Source of the DNA: Ciceribacter ferrooxidans
Lineage (GTDB): Bacteria > Pseudomonadota > Alphaproteobacteria > Rhizobiales > Rhizobiaceae
Direction of reading: 5' to 3'
Assembly (NCBI RefSeq): GCF_004137355.1
Contig: NZ_SDVB01000037.1
Span: 26,286-79,084, forward strand
DNA: 52,799 nucleotides
A model generated the notes under the pieces. It was not told the origin of the DNA and made no database searches. It worked only from the letters and a program-made list of their open reading frames with translations. Position numbers and translations under genes: made by a program. Shown here piece after piece: positions 1 through 8,235 of the stretch. Position 1 is the stretch's first letter. The number at the start of each line of letters is the position of its first letter.

Positions 1-111
<111 letters not shown>

Positions 112-115
112 CGCT

Positions 116-715
116 TCAGCGAACCGCCTTGATGCCTTCGAGGATCAGGGTCGTTGCCACATCGGCATAGTCTTCCCGCGTGATGCGGCCGCCGTCCCGG
201 AACCACATGTAGACCCAGTTCATCATGCCGAACAGCGACATGGTGACGGGCATCAGCAGCGGCCGTTCCTTGCTGTCGAGTTCGGGGTTGATTTCGCGAA
301 GCAGGTTGGAGAAGCGCCGCACGATCCGGCGCTCGATCTCGGTGATCCCTGCCTTCTGCTCATCGGAAAGGGCGGAGGTCGCGTTGAGCTGCACCTTGTG
401 CTGGTTGTCGGCGCCACGATAGTTCTCGAGCACCGCCCCGACCAACCGGCGCAAGCGCTTTTCAGCCGCCTCATCCGCGGCATCGGCTGCCTGGATCGCC
501 TGGTCGAGTTCTTCCAGATGGGTGACGATGATCGCGTAGATCAGCGCGTCCTTGCTCGGATAGTAGTGATAGAGCAGTGCCTTGGAGACGCCCGAATGGG
601 TTGCTATCTGGGACATGGAGGCCTTTTCCATGCCCTGTTCGGCAAATACGGCGGCGGCATGGTCCAGAATGCCGCGGCGTTTTTCCTCAAAGTCGGTTGC
701 CCGGGTACGAGCCAT
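116..715 (-). CDS. TetR-family transcriptional regulator, probable paa repressor
   Basis: A 199-residue TetR-type regulator. The N-terminal helix-turn-helix is clear (residues ~10-55: ILDHAAAVFAEQG, then SMSQIATHSGVSKALLYHYY). The C-terminal ligand domain is less conserved. The start at 715 (MARTRATDF) is chosen because an AGGAAAG Shine-Dalgarno lies just upstream; a longer reading frame has no such site. The gene follows paaK on the same strand after a 96-bp gap. TetR proteins of the PaaR type repress phenylacetate genes and release DNA on binding phenylacetyl-CoA; that role here is inferred from context and from the palindrome at 3434-3445. Confidence 0.85.
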   Translation of the reverse strand: MARTRATDFEEKRRGILDHAAAVFAEQGMEKASMSQIATHSGVSKALLYHYYPSKDALIYAIIVTHLEELDQAIQAADAADEAAEKRLRRLVGAVLENYRGADNQHKVQLNATSALSDEQKAGITEIERRIVRRFSNLLREINPELDSKERPLLMPVTMSLFGMMNWVYMWFRDGGRITREDYADVATTLILEGIKAVR

Positions 716-748
716 GTTTTCGCTTTCCTGCTTGCAGAGGATCTGCAA

Positions 749-768
749 AAGGGGGGCACTTATGCCCC
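749..768 (-). terminator. Candidate terminator after paaK
   Basis: GGGGCA (753-758) and TGCCCC (763-768) form a six-pair stem with a four-base loop. On the minus strand it is followed by CCTTTT. It lies between the paaK stop and the TetR gene, so it could reduce read-through or act as an attenuator in the TetR leader. The T run is short. Confidence 0.4.
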
Positions 769-804
769 GCCTCATTACAACAATTGTCCTTGAACTGTCA
801 CGGG

Positions 805-814
805 TGACCGGTCA
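805..814. promoter_or_regulatory. Short perfect palindrome at the paaK stop, possible second TetR site
   Basis: TGACCGGTCA is a perfect 10-bp palindrome overlapping the paaK stop, 90 bp upstream of the TetR start. Its GACCG/CGGTC arms match those of the site at 3434-3445, though the spacing differs. It could be an autoregulatory operator; a chance GC-rich palindrome is also possible. Confidence 0.25.
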
Positions 815-2122
815 GCTCTTCGGGCGGTTGTCCACCACGCGCTTGGCCTTGCCCTCCGAACGGACGATGGACGTGGGGTCTCGGACCTCGATCTTGGTGC
901 TGATGCCCACCACGCTCTTGATGTGGTGCGCTAGTTCCTTGGCCGACTGCGCCCGTGCCGCCGCATCCGTGTGGTCGGCCGCGCACTCGACATGCACCGT
1001 CATGTTGTCCATGCGGCCGGCGCGCGTCAGCTCGATCTGGAAGTGTGGGGCAAGCCCGCCGCATTTCAGGATCTGTTCCTCGATCTGGGTCGGGAAGACG
1101 TTCACGCCACGCAGGATGATCATGTCGTCCGTGCGTCCGGTGATCTTCTCGATACGCCGCATCGAGCGGGCCGTGCCGGGCAGCAGGCGCGTGAGGTCGC
1201 GCGTGCGGTAGCGCACCATAGGCAGGCCTTCCTTGGTGAGTGTCGTGAATACGAGTTCGCCAAGCTCTCCGTCGGGCAGCACTTCGCCTGTCATCGGATC
1301 GATGATCTCCGGATAGAAGTGATCTTCCCAGACGTGCAGGCCGTCCTTGGTCTCCACGCATTCGTTGGCGACGCCCGGCCCCATGACCTCGGAGAGACCG
1401 TAGATGTCGACGGCATGCATGTTGAACGCCTGCTCGATCTCCGAGCGCATGGCATTCGTCCAGGGCTCAGCGCCGAAGATGCCGACCTCGATCGAGCTTT
1501 CGCGCGGATCGATGCCCTGGCGGCGGAACTCGTCGAGGATCGACAGCATATAGGAGGGTGTCACCATGATGATGCGCGGCTTGAAGTCGTTCATCAGCGT
1601 AACCTGGCGCTCGGTCATGCCGCCCGAGATCGGCACGACGGTGCAGCCGAGCCGTTCGGCACCGTAATGCGCACCGAGGCCCCCGGTGAACAGGCCGTAG
1701 CCGTAGGCGACGTGCACGATGTCACCCGGCCGGCCGCCGGAGGCGCGGATCGAACGGGCGACGACATCGGCCCAGACGTCGATGTCATGCTTGGTGTAAC
1801 CGACGACCGTCGGCTTGCCGGTGGTGCCGGACGAGCCGTGGATGCGCACCAGCTTTTCGCGCGGCACGGCGAACATGCCGAAGGGATAGGTGTCGCGCAG
1901 GTCGGTCTTGGTGGTGAAGGGGAACTTCGAAAGATCCGAAAGCGTCTTCAGGTCTTCCGGGTGGACGCCGTGTTCGCCGAAACGCTTCCGATAGAAGGGC
2001 GAGTTCTCGTAGCAATGCTTGAGCGAGCGCTTCATTCGGTGAAACTGGAGCGCCGAGATTTCGTCCCGCGAGGCGATTTCGATCGGATCCAGATCCTGGG
2101 GGCGGGTTACAAAGTCGAGCAT
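812..2122 (-). CDS. paaK: Phenylacetate-CoA ligase
   Basis: A 436-residue cytoplasmic AMP-forming ligase of normal PaaK length. PaaK activates phenylacetate with ATP and CoA to phenylacetyl-CoA, the first step of aerobic hybrid phenylacetate degradation. The ATP/AMP loop HGSSGTTGKPT is at residues 95-105. YGLSEVMGPG and a C-terminal ITGRTDDMIILRGVNVFPTQ hinge segment are also present, both typical of PaaK. It is the last gene of the leftward paaG-paaI-paaK unit, 25 bp after paaI, and GAGG-rich sequence precedes the ATG. No anomaly is visible. Confidence 0.95.
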   Translation of the reverse strand: MLDFVTRPQDLDPIEIASRDEISALQFHRMKRSLKHCYENSPFYRKRFGEHGVHPEDLKTLSDLSKFPFTTKTDLRDTYPFGMFAVPREKLVRIHGSSGTTGKPTVVGYTKHDIDVWADVVARSIRASGGRPGDIVHVAYGYGLFTGGLGAHYGAERLGCTVVPISGGMTERQVTLMNDFKPRIIMVTPSYMLSILDEFRRQGIDPRESSIEVGIFGAEPWTNAMRSEIEQAFNMHAVDIYGLSEVMGPGVANECVETKDGLHVWEDHFYPEIIDPMTGEVLPDGELGELVFTTLTKEGLPMVRYRTRDLTRLLPGTARSMRRIEKITGRTDDMIILRGVNVFPTQIEEQILKCGGLAPHFQIELTRAGRMDNMTVHVECAADHTDAAARAQSAKELAHHIKSVVGISTKIEVRDPTSIVRSEGKAKRVVDNRPKS

Positions 2123-2147
2123 GATTTCCTCCCTGGAATGCGCTGTT

Positions 2148-2585
2148 TCAGGCGGGATCGGGCAGGTGCGTGCCCTTCACCGTCCGCGACAGGCCGCGAA
2201 ACTCGGCGACGAGGTCGCCACTCTGATTTGAAATGCGAATGTCGTAGATCCCGGACCGGCCCTTGCGCGATATCTCGCGGGCTTCGGCTATCAACCGGTC
2301 GCCTATTCTCCCGGGACTGATATAGGTGATCGTGCAGTTCTGCGCGACGGTCACCTGGTTGTAGCCGTTGCAGGCGAAAGCAAAGGCGCTGTCGGCGAGG
2401 GTGAAGATGTAGCCGCCGTGGCAATTGCCGTGGCCGTTGGACATGGTTTCGGTGATGTCCATCGACAACCTGGCCTCGCCCGGCGCGATGTGATCGATAC
2501 GCATGCCGAGGTGCTGCGACGCCTTGTCGAGCTTCCACATGGCCTCTGCGCAGGCTTCGGCCATTTCCTGTGCGTTCATGGTCAT
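2148..2585 (-). CDS. paaI: Hydroxyphenylacetyl-CoA thioesterase PaaI
   Basis: A 145-residue hotdog-fold thioesterase. PaaI clears dead-end aryl-acetyl-CoA esters and frees CoA during phenylacetate degradation. The segment GNCHGGYIFTLADSAFAFAC (residues 53-72) carries the HGG turn and the catalytic Asp (about residue 65) of the PaaI group. The start at 2585 is preferred because its ATG overlaps the paaG stop as ATGA, which implies translational coupling. A longer upstream frame runs through the paaG coding region and is rejected. Confidence 0.92.
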   Translation of the reverse strand: MTMNAQEMAEACAEAMWKLDKASQHLGMRIDHIAPGEARLSMDITETMSNGHGNCHGGYIFTLADSAFAFACNGYNQVTVAQNCTITYISPGRIGDRLIAEAREISRKGRSGIYDIRISNQSGDLVAEFRGLSRTVKGTHLPDPA

Positions 2586-3376
2586 TTGCCCGAAAACTCC
2601 GGCTTGCGCTTCTCGAGGAAGGCGGTAACCCCCTCGGCATAGTCGGCCGTGCGGCCGGCCTCCCGCTGGCAATCGCGCTCCATGTCGAGCTGTTCGTCGA
2701 GGCTGTTGGTGGCGGCCGCCTGGATGAGCCGCTTTGTGAGGCCGAGCCCGCGGGTTGCGCCCTCGGCGAGCGATCGGGCGAGCGTTTCCGCTTCCGCCAT
2801 CAGCTGGTCGTCGTCGACGGCCTTCCAGATCAGGCCCCAGTCGGCGGCACGTTCGGCCATCAGCGGTTCGGCGGTCATGGCGAGCGCCTTGGCGCGCGGC
2901 TCGCCGAGAATGCGGGCGAGGCTCCAGCTGCCGCCGGCATCCGGGATGAGCCCGATCTTGGAAAAGGCCTGGATGAACTTCGCCGAGCGGGCGGCAAGCA
3001 CGATATCGCAGGCAAACGCGATGTTGGCGCCGGCTCCTGCCGCGACGCCGTTGACCGCGCAGACGACCGGCTTTTCCAGCGAACGGATCAACCGCAGTGT
3101 CGGATTGTAGAAGGTTTCGAGCGTGTGCCCGAGATCAGGGGCAGGCCCGCCCTTGCGGGGATCGCGATCGCCGAGATCCTGGCCGGCAGAAAAGCCGCGG
3201 CCGGAGCCGGTCAGCAGAACGGCCCGGACGGCATCCTCATCGTGAGCGCGTTGCAGTCCCGCGCGCAAGGCGATGTGCATCTCTTCGTTGAATGAATTGA
3301 GTTTTTCCGGGCGGTTCAGCGTCAGCCGCAGAACGCCGCCATCCATCGCCACCAGAACAGTGTCGGATTGGTGCAT
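2582..3376 (-). CDS. paaG: Enoyl-CoA hydratase/isomerase of the PaaG type
   Basis: A 264-residue crotonase-fold protein. PaaG isomerises the ring-1,2-epoxide of phenylacetyl-CoA to the oxepin form. The oxyanion-hole segments GRGFSAGQDL (59-68) and NGVAAGAGAN (109-118) are present. So are the PaaG-specific SAKFIQAFSKIGLIPDAGG with the catalytic Asp (~146) and a C-terminal AGRTADYAEGV. The start at 3376 has a GGGAGA Shine-Dalgarno; a 13-codon-longer frame lacks one. It is the first gene of the leftward operon and is coupled to paaI by an ATGA overlap. Confidence 0.93.
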   Translation of the reverse strand: MHQSDTVLVAMDGGVLRLTLNRPEKLNSFNEEMHIALRAGLQRAHDEDAVRAVLLTGSGRGFSAGQDLGDRDPRKGGPAPDLGHTLETFYNPTLRLIRSLEKPVVCAVNGVAAGAGANIAFACDIVLAARSAKFIQAFSKIGLIPDAGGSWSLARILGEPRAKALAMTAEPLMAERAADWGLIWKAVDDDQLMAEAETLARSLAEGATRGLGLTKRLIQAAATNSLDEQLDMERDCQREAGRTADYAEGVTAFLEKRKPEFSGK

Positions 3377-3477
3377 CGCTGTCTCCCTTGCCCCACTCCA
3401 AATCCGGGGCTGCAAAAACCTCTTGCATAAACCGACCGGACGGTCAATTATAAACGACAGCAGAGGAGAATTTTGTC
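3377..3477. promoter_or_regulatory. Divergent paaG/paaN promoter region with TetR-like operator
   Basis: This 101-bp gap separates the leftward paaGIK genes from the rightward paaN-liv genes. A palindrome GACCG-GA-CGGTC sits at 3434-3445, inside an AT-rich context. This matches the usual style of operators bound by TetR repressors of CoA-ester catabolism. One bound repressor could block both directions. Regulation by the TetR at 116-715 is inferred. Confidence 0.6.
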
Positions 3478-5130
3478 ATGTCCGACCTGTTTAACCGTCA
3501 TCGTGATCTCTTGGAAACAGCCGTCAAGGCTTTGTCCGAGCGTGGTTTCTGGTCACCCTTTCCGGAAGTGCCGAGCGGGAAGATCTACGGTGAGACGGCG
3601 AAGGACGATGGCGAGGCCGCCTTCCGGTCGCTCCAGGGTGTCCGGTTCGACCTGCCGGGGCATCCCGAGAGCAAGCGCCTTGGTTCGGAGAAATCGCCGT
3701 GGGGCCTCGATCTCGACGTGCTTTACCCGGCGAGCGACGTCACGACGCTCGTCGCCGCCTCGAAAGGGGCCGGTGAGGCCTGGGCGGATGCGGCGCCGCA
3801 GACACGGGTCGGCGTCTGCCTCGAAATCCTGACGCGTCTCAACCGCATCAGCTTCGAAATGGCCAATGCCGTCATGCACACGACCGGCCAAGCCTTTCCC
3901 ATGGCCTTTCAGGCCGGTGGTCCGCATGCACAGGACCGCGGCCTCGAAGCGGTTGCCACTGCCTGGGTGGAGATGACCCGCACGCCGGGTCAGGCCACCT
4001 GGGAAAAGCCGCAGGGCAAGGCCCCGGCGATCATTCTCGAAAAGAACTGGCAGGTCGTGCCGCGCGGTATCGCGCTTGCGATCGGTTGCCAGACCTTCCC
4101 GACCTGGAACAGCTATCCCGGCATATTTGCGAGCCTTGCCACCGGCAATACGGTGATCGTCAAGCCGCATCCGGGCGCCGTCCTGCCGCTTGCGCTGACC
4201 GTGAGAGTGGCGCGTGAGGTGCTCGTCGAAGCCGGATTCCCGGCCGACGTCGTCCTCCTGGCGGTCGACGAGGCGGGTTCGGAGATCACCAGGGAGCTGG
4301 TCACGCACCCGGACATCGCCATCGTCGACTACACGGGCTCCAGCGCGTTTGGAGAATGGGTGCGCGACAATGCCGGTTCGGCTCAGGTGTTTACCGAGGA
4401 AGCAGGCGTCAATTCGATCGTCATCGCCGCGACCGACGACTTCGCCGGGATGTGCGCCAACATCGCCTTCTCGATTTCACTTTATTCGGGCCAGATGTGC
4501 ACCGCCCCGCAGGATATCTTCGTTCCGCGCTCCGGCATCGAGACCGACGAAGGTCACAAGAGCTTTGACGAGGTCGCTTCAGCGATCGCCGCCGCCGTCG
4601 ACGCGCTTCTGAGCGATCCGGCGCGCGCCTCCGGCGTTTGCGGCGCCATTGCCAATCCCGCGACACTGGCGCGGCTCGACGAGGCGCGCAGTCTCGGGCG
4701 TATCATCCGCGACTCCGCCCCCCTTGCCGGCGGCCGTAGCGCAACCCCTTTGATCATTGCCGTCGATGCGGGCGAAACGAAAGCGCATGAGGAAGAGTGC
4801 TTCGGTCCGGTCGCCTTCATCGTCGCCGCGGATAACGCAGAGGCCGCGATCGATCTGGCAGCCGGCCTCGCCCGCAGCAAGGGCGCGATCACGGCCGCGC
4901 TCTACGACACCGACGAGGCGCGCATCGCGCGCGCCGTCAGGGCCTTCGCGCGCGCCGGCGTCAATCTGTCGATCAATCTCACCGGCAACATTTTCGTCAA
5001 TCAGTCGGCTGCGTTTTCGGATTTTCACGTCACCGGCGCCAACCCGGCCGGCAATGCCAGCCTGACCGACACTGCCTTCGTCGCCAACCGGTTCCGGCTG
5101 GCGATGTGGCGCCGCCCCAAGGCGGCGTAA
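3478..5130 (+). CDS. paaN: Phenylacetic acid degradation protein PaaN, aldehyde dehydrogenase type
   Basis: A 550-residue ALDH-superfamily protein of the PaaN type found in rhizobia and Azoarcus-like bacteria, where it stands in for the ring-opening aldehyde dehydrogenase. Visible ALDH landmarks are an NAD-site segment ending in TGNTVIVKPHP (~222-232), the general-base region FTEEAG (~305-310, Glu), the nucleophile region YSGQMCTAPQ (Cys ~341) and EECFGPVAFIV. The start has an AGAGGAGA Shine-Dalgarno. The enoyl-CoA hydratase half of PaaZ is absent, so hydration must come from another protein. It is the first gene of the rightward unit. Confidence 0.88.
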   Translation: MSDLFNRHRDLLETAVKALSERGFWSPFPEVPSGKIYGETAKDDGEAAFRSLQGVRFDLPGHPESKRLGSEKSPWGLDLDVLYPASDVTTLVAASKGAGEAWADAAPQTRVGVCLEILTRLNRISFEMANAVMHTTGQAFPMAFQAGGPHAQDRGLEAVATAWVEMTRTPGQATWEKPQGKAPAIILEKNWQVVPRGIALAIGCQTFPTWNSYPGIFASLATGNTVIVKPHPGAVLPLALTVRVAREVLVEAGFPADVVLLAVDEAGSEITRELVTHPDIAIVDYTGSSAFGEWVRDNAGSAQVFTEEAGVNSIVIAATDDFAGMCANIAFSISLYSGQMCTAPQDIFVPRSGIETDEGHKSFDEVASAIAAAVDALLSDPARASGVCGAIANPATLARLDEARSLGRIIRDSAPLAGGRSATPLIIAVDAGETKAHEEECFGPVAFIVAADNAEAAIDLAAGLARSKGAITAALYDTDEARIARAVRAFARAGVNLSINLTGNIFVNQSAAFSDFHVTGANPAGNASLTDTAFVANRFRLAMWRRPKAA

Positions 5131-5136
5131 CGCCTT
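5111..5136 (+). terminator. Overlapping alternative hairpins at the paaN stop
   Basis: Two mutually exclusive stems share the bases around the paaN stop. One is GCCGCC-CCAA-GGCGGC (5111-5126). The other is AAGGCG-GCGTAA-CGCCTT (5119-5136), followed by TCTTTC. The second resembles a weak intrinsic terminator between paaN and the liv genes. The arrangement could partly uncouple the two; chance in GC-rich coding sequence cannot be excluded. Confidence 0.3.
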
Positions 5137-5166
5137 TCTTTCAATGTTCTCAGGGAGGAGACATAA

Positions 5167-6303
5167 ATGAAGACGACGACAGTACTCGTCACACTCATGG
5201 CAATGGGTTTCGCCGGCGCGGCTGAGGCCGAGATCAGGATCGGCGCCACCGTATCGGCGACCGGGCCGGCTTCGTTCCTCGGCGACCCCGAGGCCAAGAC
5301 GCTGGAAATGCTGGTCGAGGAGATCAATGCCAAGGGCGGGGTCAACGGCGAACAGCTCAAGCTCGTTCTCTATGACGACGGTGGCGATCCGAACAAGGCG
5401 CGCACTTTCGCAACCCGTCTCGTCGAGGACGACGAGGTGGTCGCCATCATCGGCGGCACGACGACCGGCACGACCATGTCGATCGTTCCCGTCGCCGAGG
5501 ACGCCGAGGTGCCGTTCATCTCGCTCGCCGGCGCCATCGAGATCATCGATCCGGTCAAGCACTGGGTCTTCAAGACCCCGCATACCGATCGCATGGCCTG
5601 CCAGAAGATCTTCGAAGACATGAAGAAGAACGCGATCAGCAAGATAGGCGTCATTTCCGGCACCGACGGCTTCGGGGCCTCGATGCACAAGCAGTGCGTT
5701 GCCGTTGCGGGTGACTACGGCATCGAGATCGCAGCCGACGAGACCTATGGCCCGCAGGATGCCGACATGACGCCCCAGCTGACCAACATCAAGGGGACTG
5801 CCGGCGTGCAGGCAGTCCTGAACGCCGGTTTCGGCCAGGGCCCGTCCATCGTGACGCGCAACTATTCGCAGCTCGCTGTCGGCCTGCCGCTCTATCAGTC
5901 GCACGGTGTCGCCTCCGACGGCTTCATCGAGCTTGCCGGCGCGAAGGCCGCCGAGGGTGTGCGCCTTCCGGGCACCGCGCTGCTGGTTGCCGGCATCCTC
6001 ACTGAGGGCGATTCCCAAAAGGCGGTGGTGACGGACTACAAGGCAGCCTACGAGAAGAAGACTGGCTCCGCCGTCTCGACATTCGGCGGCTATGCCCATG
6101 ACGCCCTGCGCATCCTCGTCGATGCCATAGGCCGTGCCGGTTCGGCAGAGCCCGAAGCGATCCGCGACGCGATCGAAGGCACGTCCGGCCTCGTCGGCAC
6201 CACCGGCGTGGTGACGATGGCGGCGGACAATCACCTCGGCCTCGATCTCTCGGCATTCCGCATGCTGGAGATCAAGGACGGTGGCTGGACCATCATCGAG
6301 TAA
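5167..6303 (+). CDS. Branched-chain-type ABC transporter substrate-binding protein
   Basis: A 378-residue periplasmic ligand-binding protein of the LivK type. It has a short signal peptide (MKTTTVLVTLMAMGFAGAAEAE, likely cut after AEA). IGATVSATGPASFLGDPEAKTLEM and GGVNGEQLKLVLYDDGGDPNKA are typical of this family. GGAGGAG precedes the ATG by seven bases. It opens a complete liv set just after paaN. The paa context suggests phenylacetate or another aromatic acid as ligand rather than an amino acid; that is inference. A strong hairpin follows the gene. Confidence 0.9.
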   Translation: MKTTTVLVTLMAMGFAGAAEAEIRIGATVSATGPASFLGDPEAKTLEMLVEEINAKGGVNGEQLKLVLYDDGGDPNKARTFATRLVEDDEVVAIIGGTTTGTTMSIVPVAEDAEVPFISLAGAIEIIDPVKHWVFKTPHTDRMACQKIFEDMKKNAISKIGVISGTDGFGASMHKQCVAVAGDYGIEIAADETYGPQDADMTPQLTNIKGTAGVQAVLNAGFGQGPSIVTRNYSQLAVGLPLYQSHGVASDGFIELAGAKAAEGVRLPGTALLVAGILTEGDSQKAVVTDYKAAYEKKTGSAVSTFGGYAHDALRILVDAIGRAGSAEPEAIRDAIEGTSGLVGTTGVVTMAADNHLGLDLSAFRMLEIKDGGWTIIE

Positions 6304-6340
6304 GCACCCGAAACGTTCCCTCGCGGGACATGGCACTGGT

Positions 6341-6371
6341 GCGGAGCCTGCGAAAGACCTGCAGGCTCCGC
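6341..6371 (+). promoter_or_regulatory. Strong intercistronic hairpin between binding protein and permease genes
   Basis: GCGGAGCCTGC (6341-6351) and GCAGGCTCCGC (6361-6371) form a perfect 11-pair stem around a nine-base loop, without a T run. Such hairpins often protect the upstream binding-protein mRNA from 3' exonucleases, giving it an excess over the membrane genes. That role is inferred from position and stem strength. Confidence 0.6.
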
Positions 6372-6403
6372 TTCACACACAAGCGGCCACAACGGGGTCT
6401 TCG

Positions 6404-7276
6404 ATGCCAGAACTGATGCAGTTTCTCCTTTCCGGCGTGACGGTCGGTGCGGTCTATGCGCTCGTCGCGCTGGGCTTCACCATCATCTACAACGCCTCCG
6501 ACGTCGTGAATTTCGCCCAGGGCGAATTCGTGATGTTGGGCGGCATGATCACGGTGTTCGCCTTCGACGCCGGCCTGCAGCTGCCGCTGGCGGCGCTGAT
6601 CGCCATTGCCCTGACCGCGGCCATCGGCGTTGCCCTCAACAAGCTCGCCATCGAACCGGCGCGGGGCGCGCCCGTCGTCTCGCTGATCATCATCACCATC
6701 GGTGCATCGATCTTCATTCGCGGCGTGACGCAGCTCGTCTTCGACAAGCAGCTCCACCGCTTCCCCGCCTTTACCGGCGACGAGCCGATCAGGATTCTCG
6801 CCGCCACCATCCTGCCGCAGAGCCTTTGGGTGATCGCCGGCGCGGTGGTTGTGTTCGTCGCGCTCTGGCTCTTCTTCACCCGCACCCTGACCGGCAAGGC
6901 GGTGCTTGCCACCTCGAACAATCGCCTGGCAGCCCAGCTCGTCGGCATCAACACAAAGTGGGTCATGACGCTGTCCTTTGCACTGTCGGCGGCGATCGGC
7001 GCGCTTGCCGGCGTGCTCGTCACTCCGATCACGCTGACGAGCTATGATCTCGGCATTGCACTCGCTCTCAAGGGCTTTGCCGCGGCCATGCTTGGCGGCA
7101 TGGGCAATCCGAAGGGTGCCCTGGTCGGTGGCCTGCTGCTCGGCCTCTTCGAAGCGCTGACTGCCGGCTTCATCAGTTCCCAATACAAGGACGCGGTCGC
7201 CTTCATCGTCATTCTCGCGGTCCTCTTCGCCATGCCGCAAGGCCTCTTCGGGCGCAATACGGTCAATCGGGTGTGA
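6404..7276 (+). CDS. livH: Branched-chain-type ABC transporter permease LivH
   Basis: A 290-residue inner-membrane permease. The sequence is almost continuously hydrophobic with about eight membrane spans. It shows the LivH marks GAVYALVALGFTIIYNASDVVNFAQGEF near the N-terminus and a C-terminal loop GFAAAMLGGMGNPKGALVGGLLLG that docks on the ATPases. The start at 6404 (MPELMQFLLSG) is chosen because the upstream extension reads through the 6341-6371 hairpin and is not conserved-looking. It partners LivM (the next gene, overlapping) in the import channel. Confidence 0.9.
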   Translation: MPELMQFLLSGVTVGAVYALVALGFTIIYNASDVVNFAQGEFVMLGGMITVFAFDAGLQLPLAALIAIALTAAIGVALNKLAIEPARGAPVVSLIIITIGASIFIRGVTQLVFDKQLHRFPAFTGDEPIRILAATILPQSLWVIAGAVVVFVALWLFFTRTLTGKAVLATSNNRLAAQLVGINTKWVMTLSFALSAAIGALAGVLVTPITLTSYDLGIALALKGFAAAMLGGMGNPKGALVGGLLLGLFEALTAGFISSQYKDAVAFIVILAVLFAMPQGLFGRNTVNRV

Positions 7277-8235
7277 CGATGCGGCTCACGACAAAACAGA
7301 CCACACTTCTCGTTCTGGCGCTCATCATTGCCGCGACGCCTTTCTTCTTTCCGTCCGCGTTCTACTTCCGTGTCGGTTCGCTGGTGTTCGTCAACGGCGT
7401 GGCGGTGCTCGGTATCGTCATCCTGACCGGTTTCGCCGGGCAGATCAGCCTCGGCCATGCCGGCTTTGCCGGGATCGGTGCCTATGCCTCGGCACTGGCA
7501 CCGGTGCATCTCGGCCTTCACCCCGCATTCGCGGCGCTGCTCGGCGCAGCGCTGTCCGCCCTGATCGCCTATGTCGTCGGTCGGCCGATCCTGCGCCTCA
7601 AGGGCTACTATCTCGCCGTCGCATCGCTCGGTTTTGGCATCCTGGTCTCGATGGTTTTGTCCAACGAAGCCTGGTTGACCGGTGGACCGGACGGCATTGC
7701 CGTTGCCGATCTCGGCCTGCGCCAGGCGCTCGGCCATATGGGGCTCAAGCTCTCGGCGCCGGAATTCTGGTATTTCTTCTGCGGGCTCTGCCTGCTGGTC
7801 GGTGCGTGGTTGGCGCTCAATCTGCACGACAGTCCGACCGGCCGCGCGCTTCGGGCGCTCCACGGTTCGGAAATCGCGGCGAGTACGGTCGGTGTCGACG
7901 TGCCCCGGGCAAAGCTTCAGGCCTTCGTCATCTCGGCGGTCTATGCCTCGGCCTCGGGTTCTCTGCTCGCCCTGCAGAACAAGTTCATCACGCCGGATGT
8001 CGCCGGCTACATGCACTCGATCGAGCTCGTCACCATGGCAGTGCTGGGTGGCGCCGGATCGGTGCTCGGAGCAATCTTCGGTGCCGGCATTCTCACCCTC
8101 CTGCCGCAGGTGCTGACCGTGTTCGCCGAATACGAGCAGGTTGTGCTCGGGCTGGTGATGATGCTGGTGATGATCTTCCTGCGCGAGGGCCTTCTGCCGT
8201 CGCTGATGCGTCAATTCACGGGGAGGGGAGCATGA
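7273..8235 (+). CDS. livM: Branched-chain-type ABC transporter permease LivM
   Basis: A 320-residue membrane permease with the LivM signature LTGFAGQISLGHAGFAGIGAYASALA (~residues 49-74). The conserved cytoplasmic segment MAVLGGAGSVLGAIFGAGILTLLPQ is near the C-terminus. A GTG at 7273 overlaps the livH stop as GTGTGA; an ATG at 7279 is an equally plausible start. It forms the heterodimeric channel with LivH and is coupled to livG by an ATGA overlap. Confidence 0.9.
   Translation: MTMRLTTKQTTLLVLALIIAATPFFFPSAFYFRVGSLVFVNGVAVLGIVILTGFAGQISLGHAGFAGIGAYASALAPVHLGLHPAFAALLGAALSALIAYVVGRPILRLKGYYLAVASLGFGILVSMVLSNEAWLTGGPDGIAVADLGLRQALGHMGLKLSAPEFWYFFCGLCLLVGAWLALNLHDSPTGRALRALHGSEIAASTVGVDVPRAKLQAFVISAVYASASGSLLALQNKFITPDVAGYMHSIELVTMAVLGGAGSVLGAIFGAGILTLLPQVLTVFAEYEQVVLGLVMMLVMIFLREGLLPSLMRQFTGRGA

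Noticed and set aside
971-2320. 449-codon open frame antisense to paaK and paaI
   Set aside because: It mirrors the codon positions of paaK, has no domain or Shine-Dalgarno and crosses two real genes.
4579-6336. 585-codon open frame antisense to paaN and the binding-protein gene
   Set aside because: GC-rich codon bias creates long antisense frames. It runs through two well-supported genes, has low-complexity His/Asp/Gly-rich content and no domain.
7042-8214. 390-codon open frame antisense to livM
   Set aside because: Arg/Glu/Gln/His-rich shadow of a membrane gene; no family resemblance.
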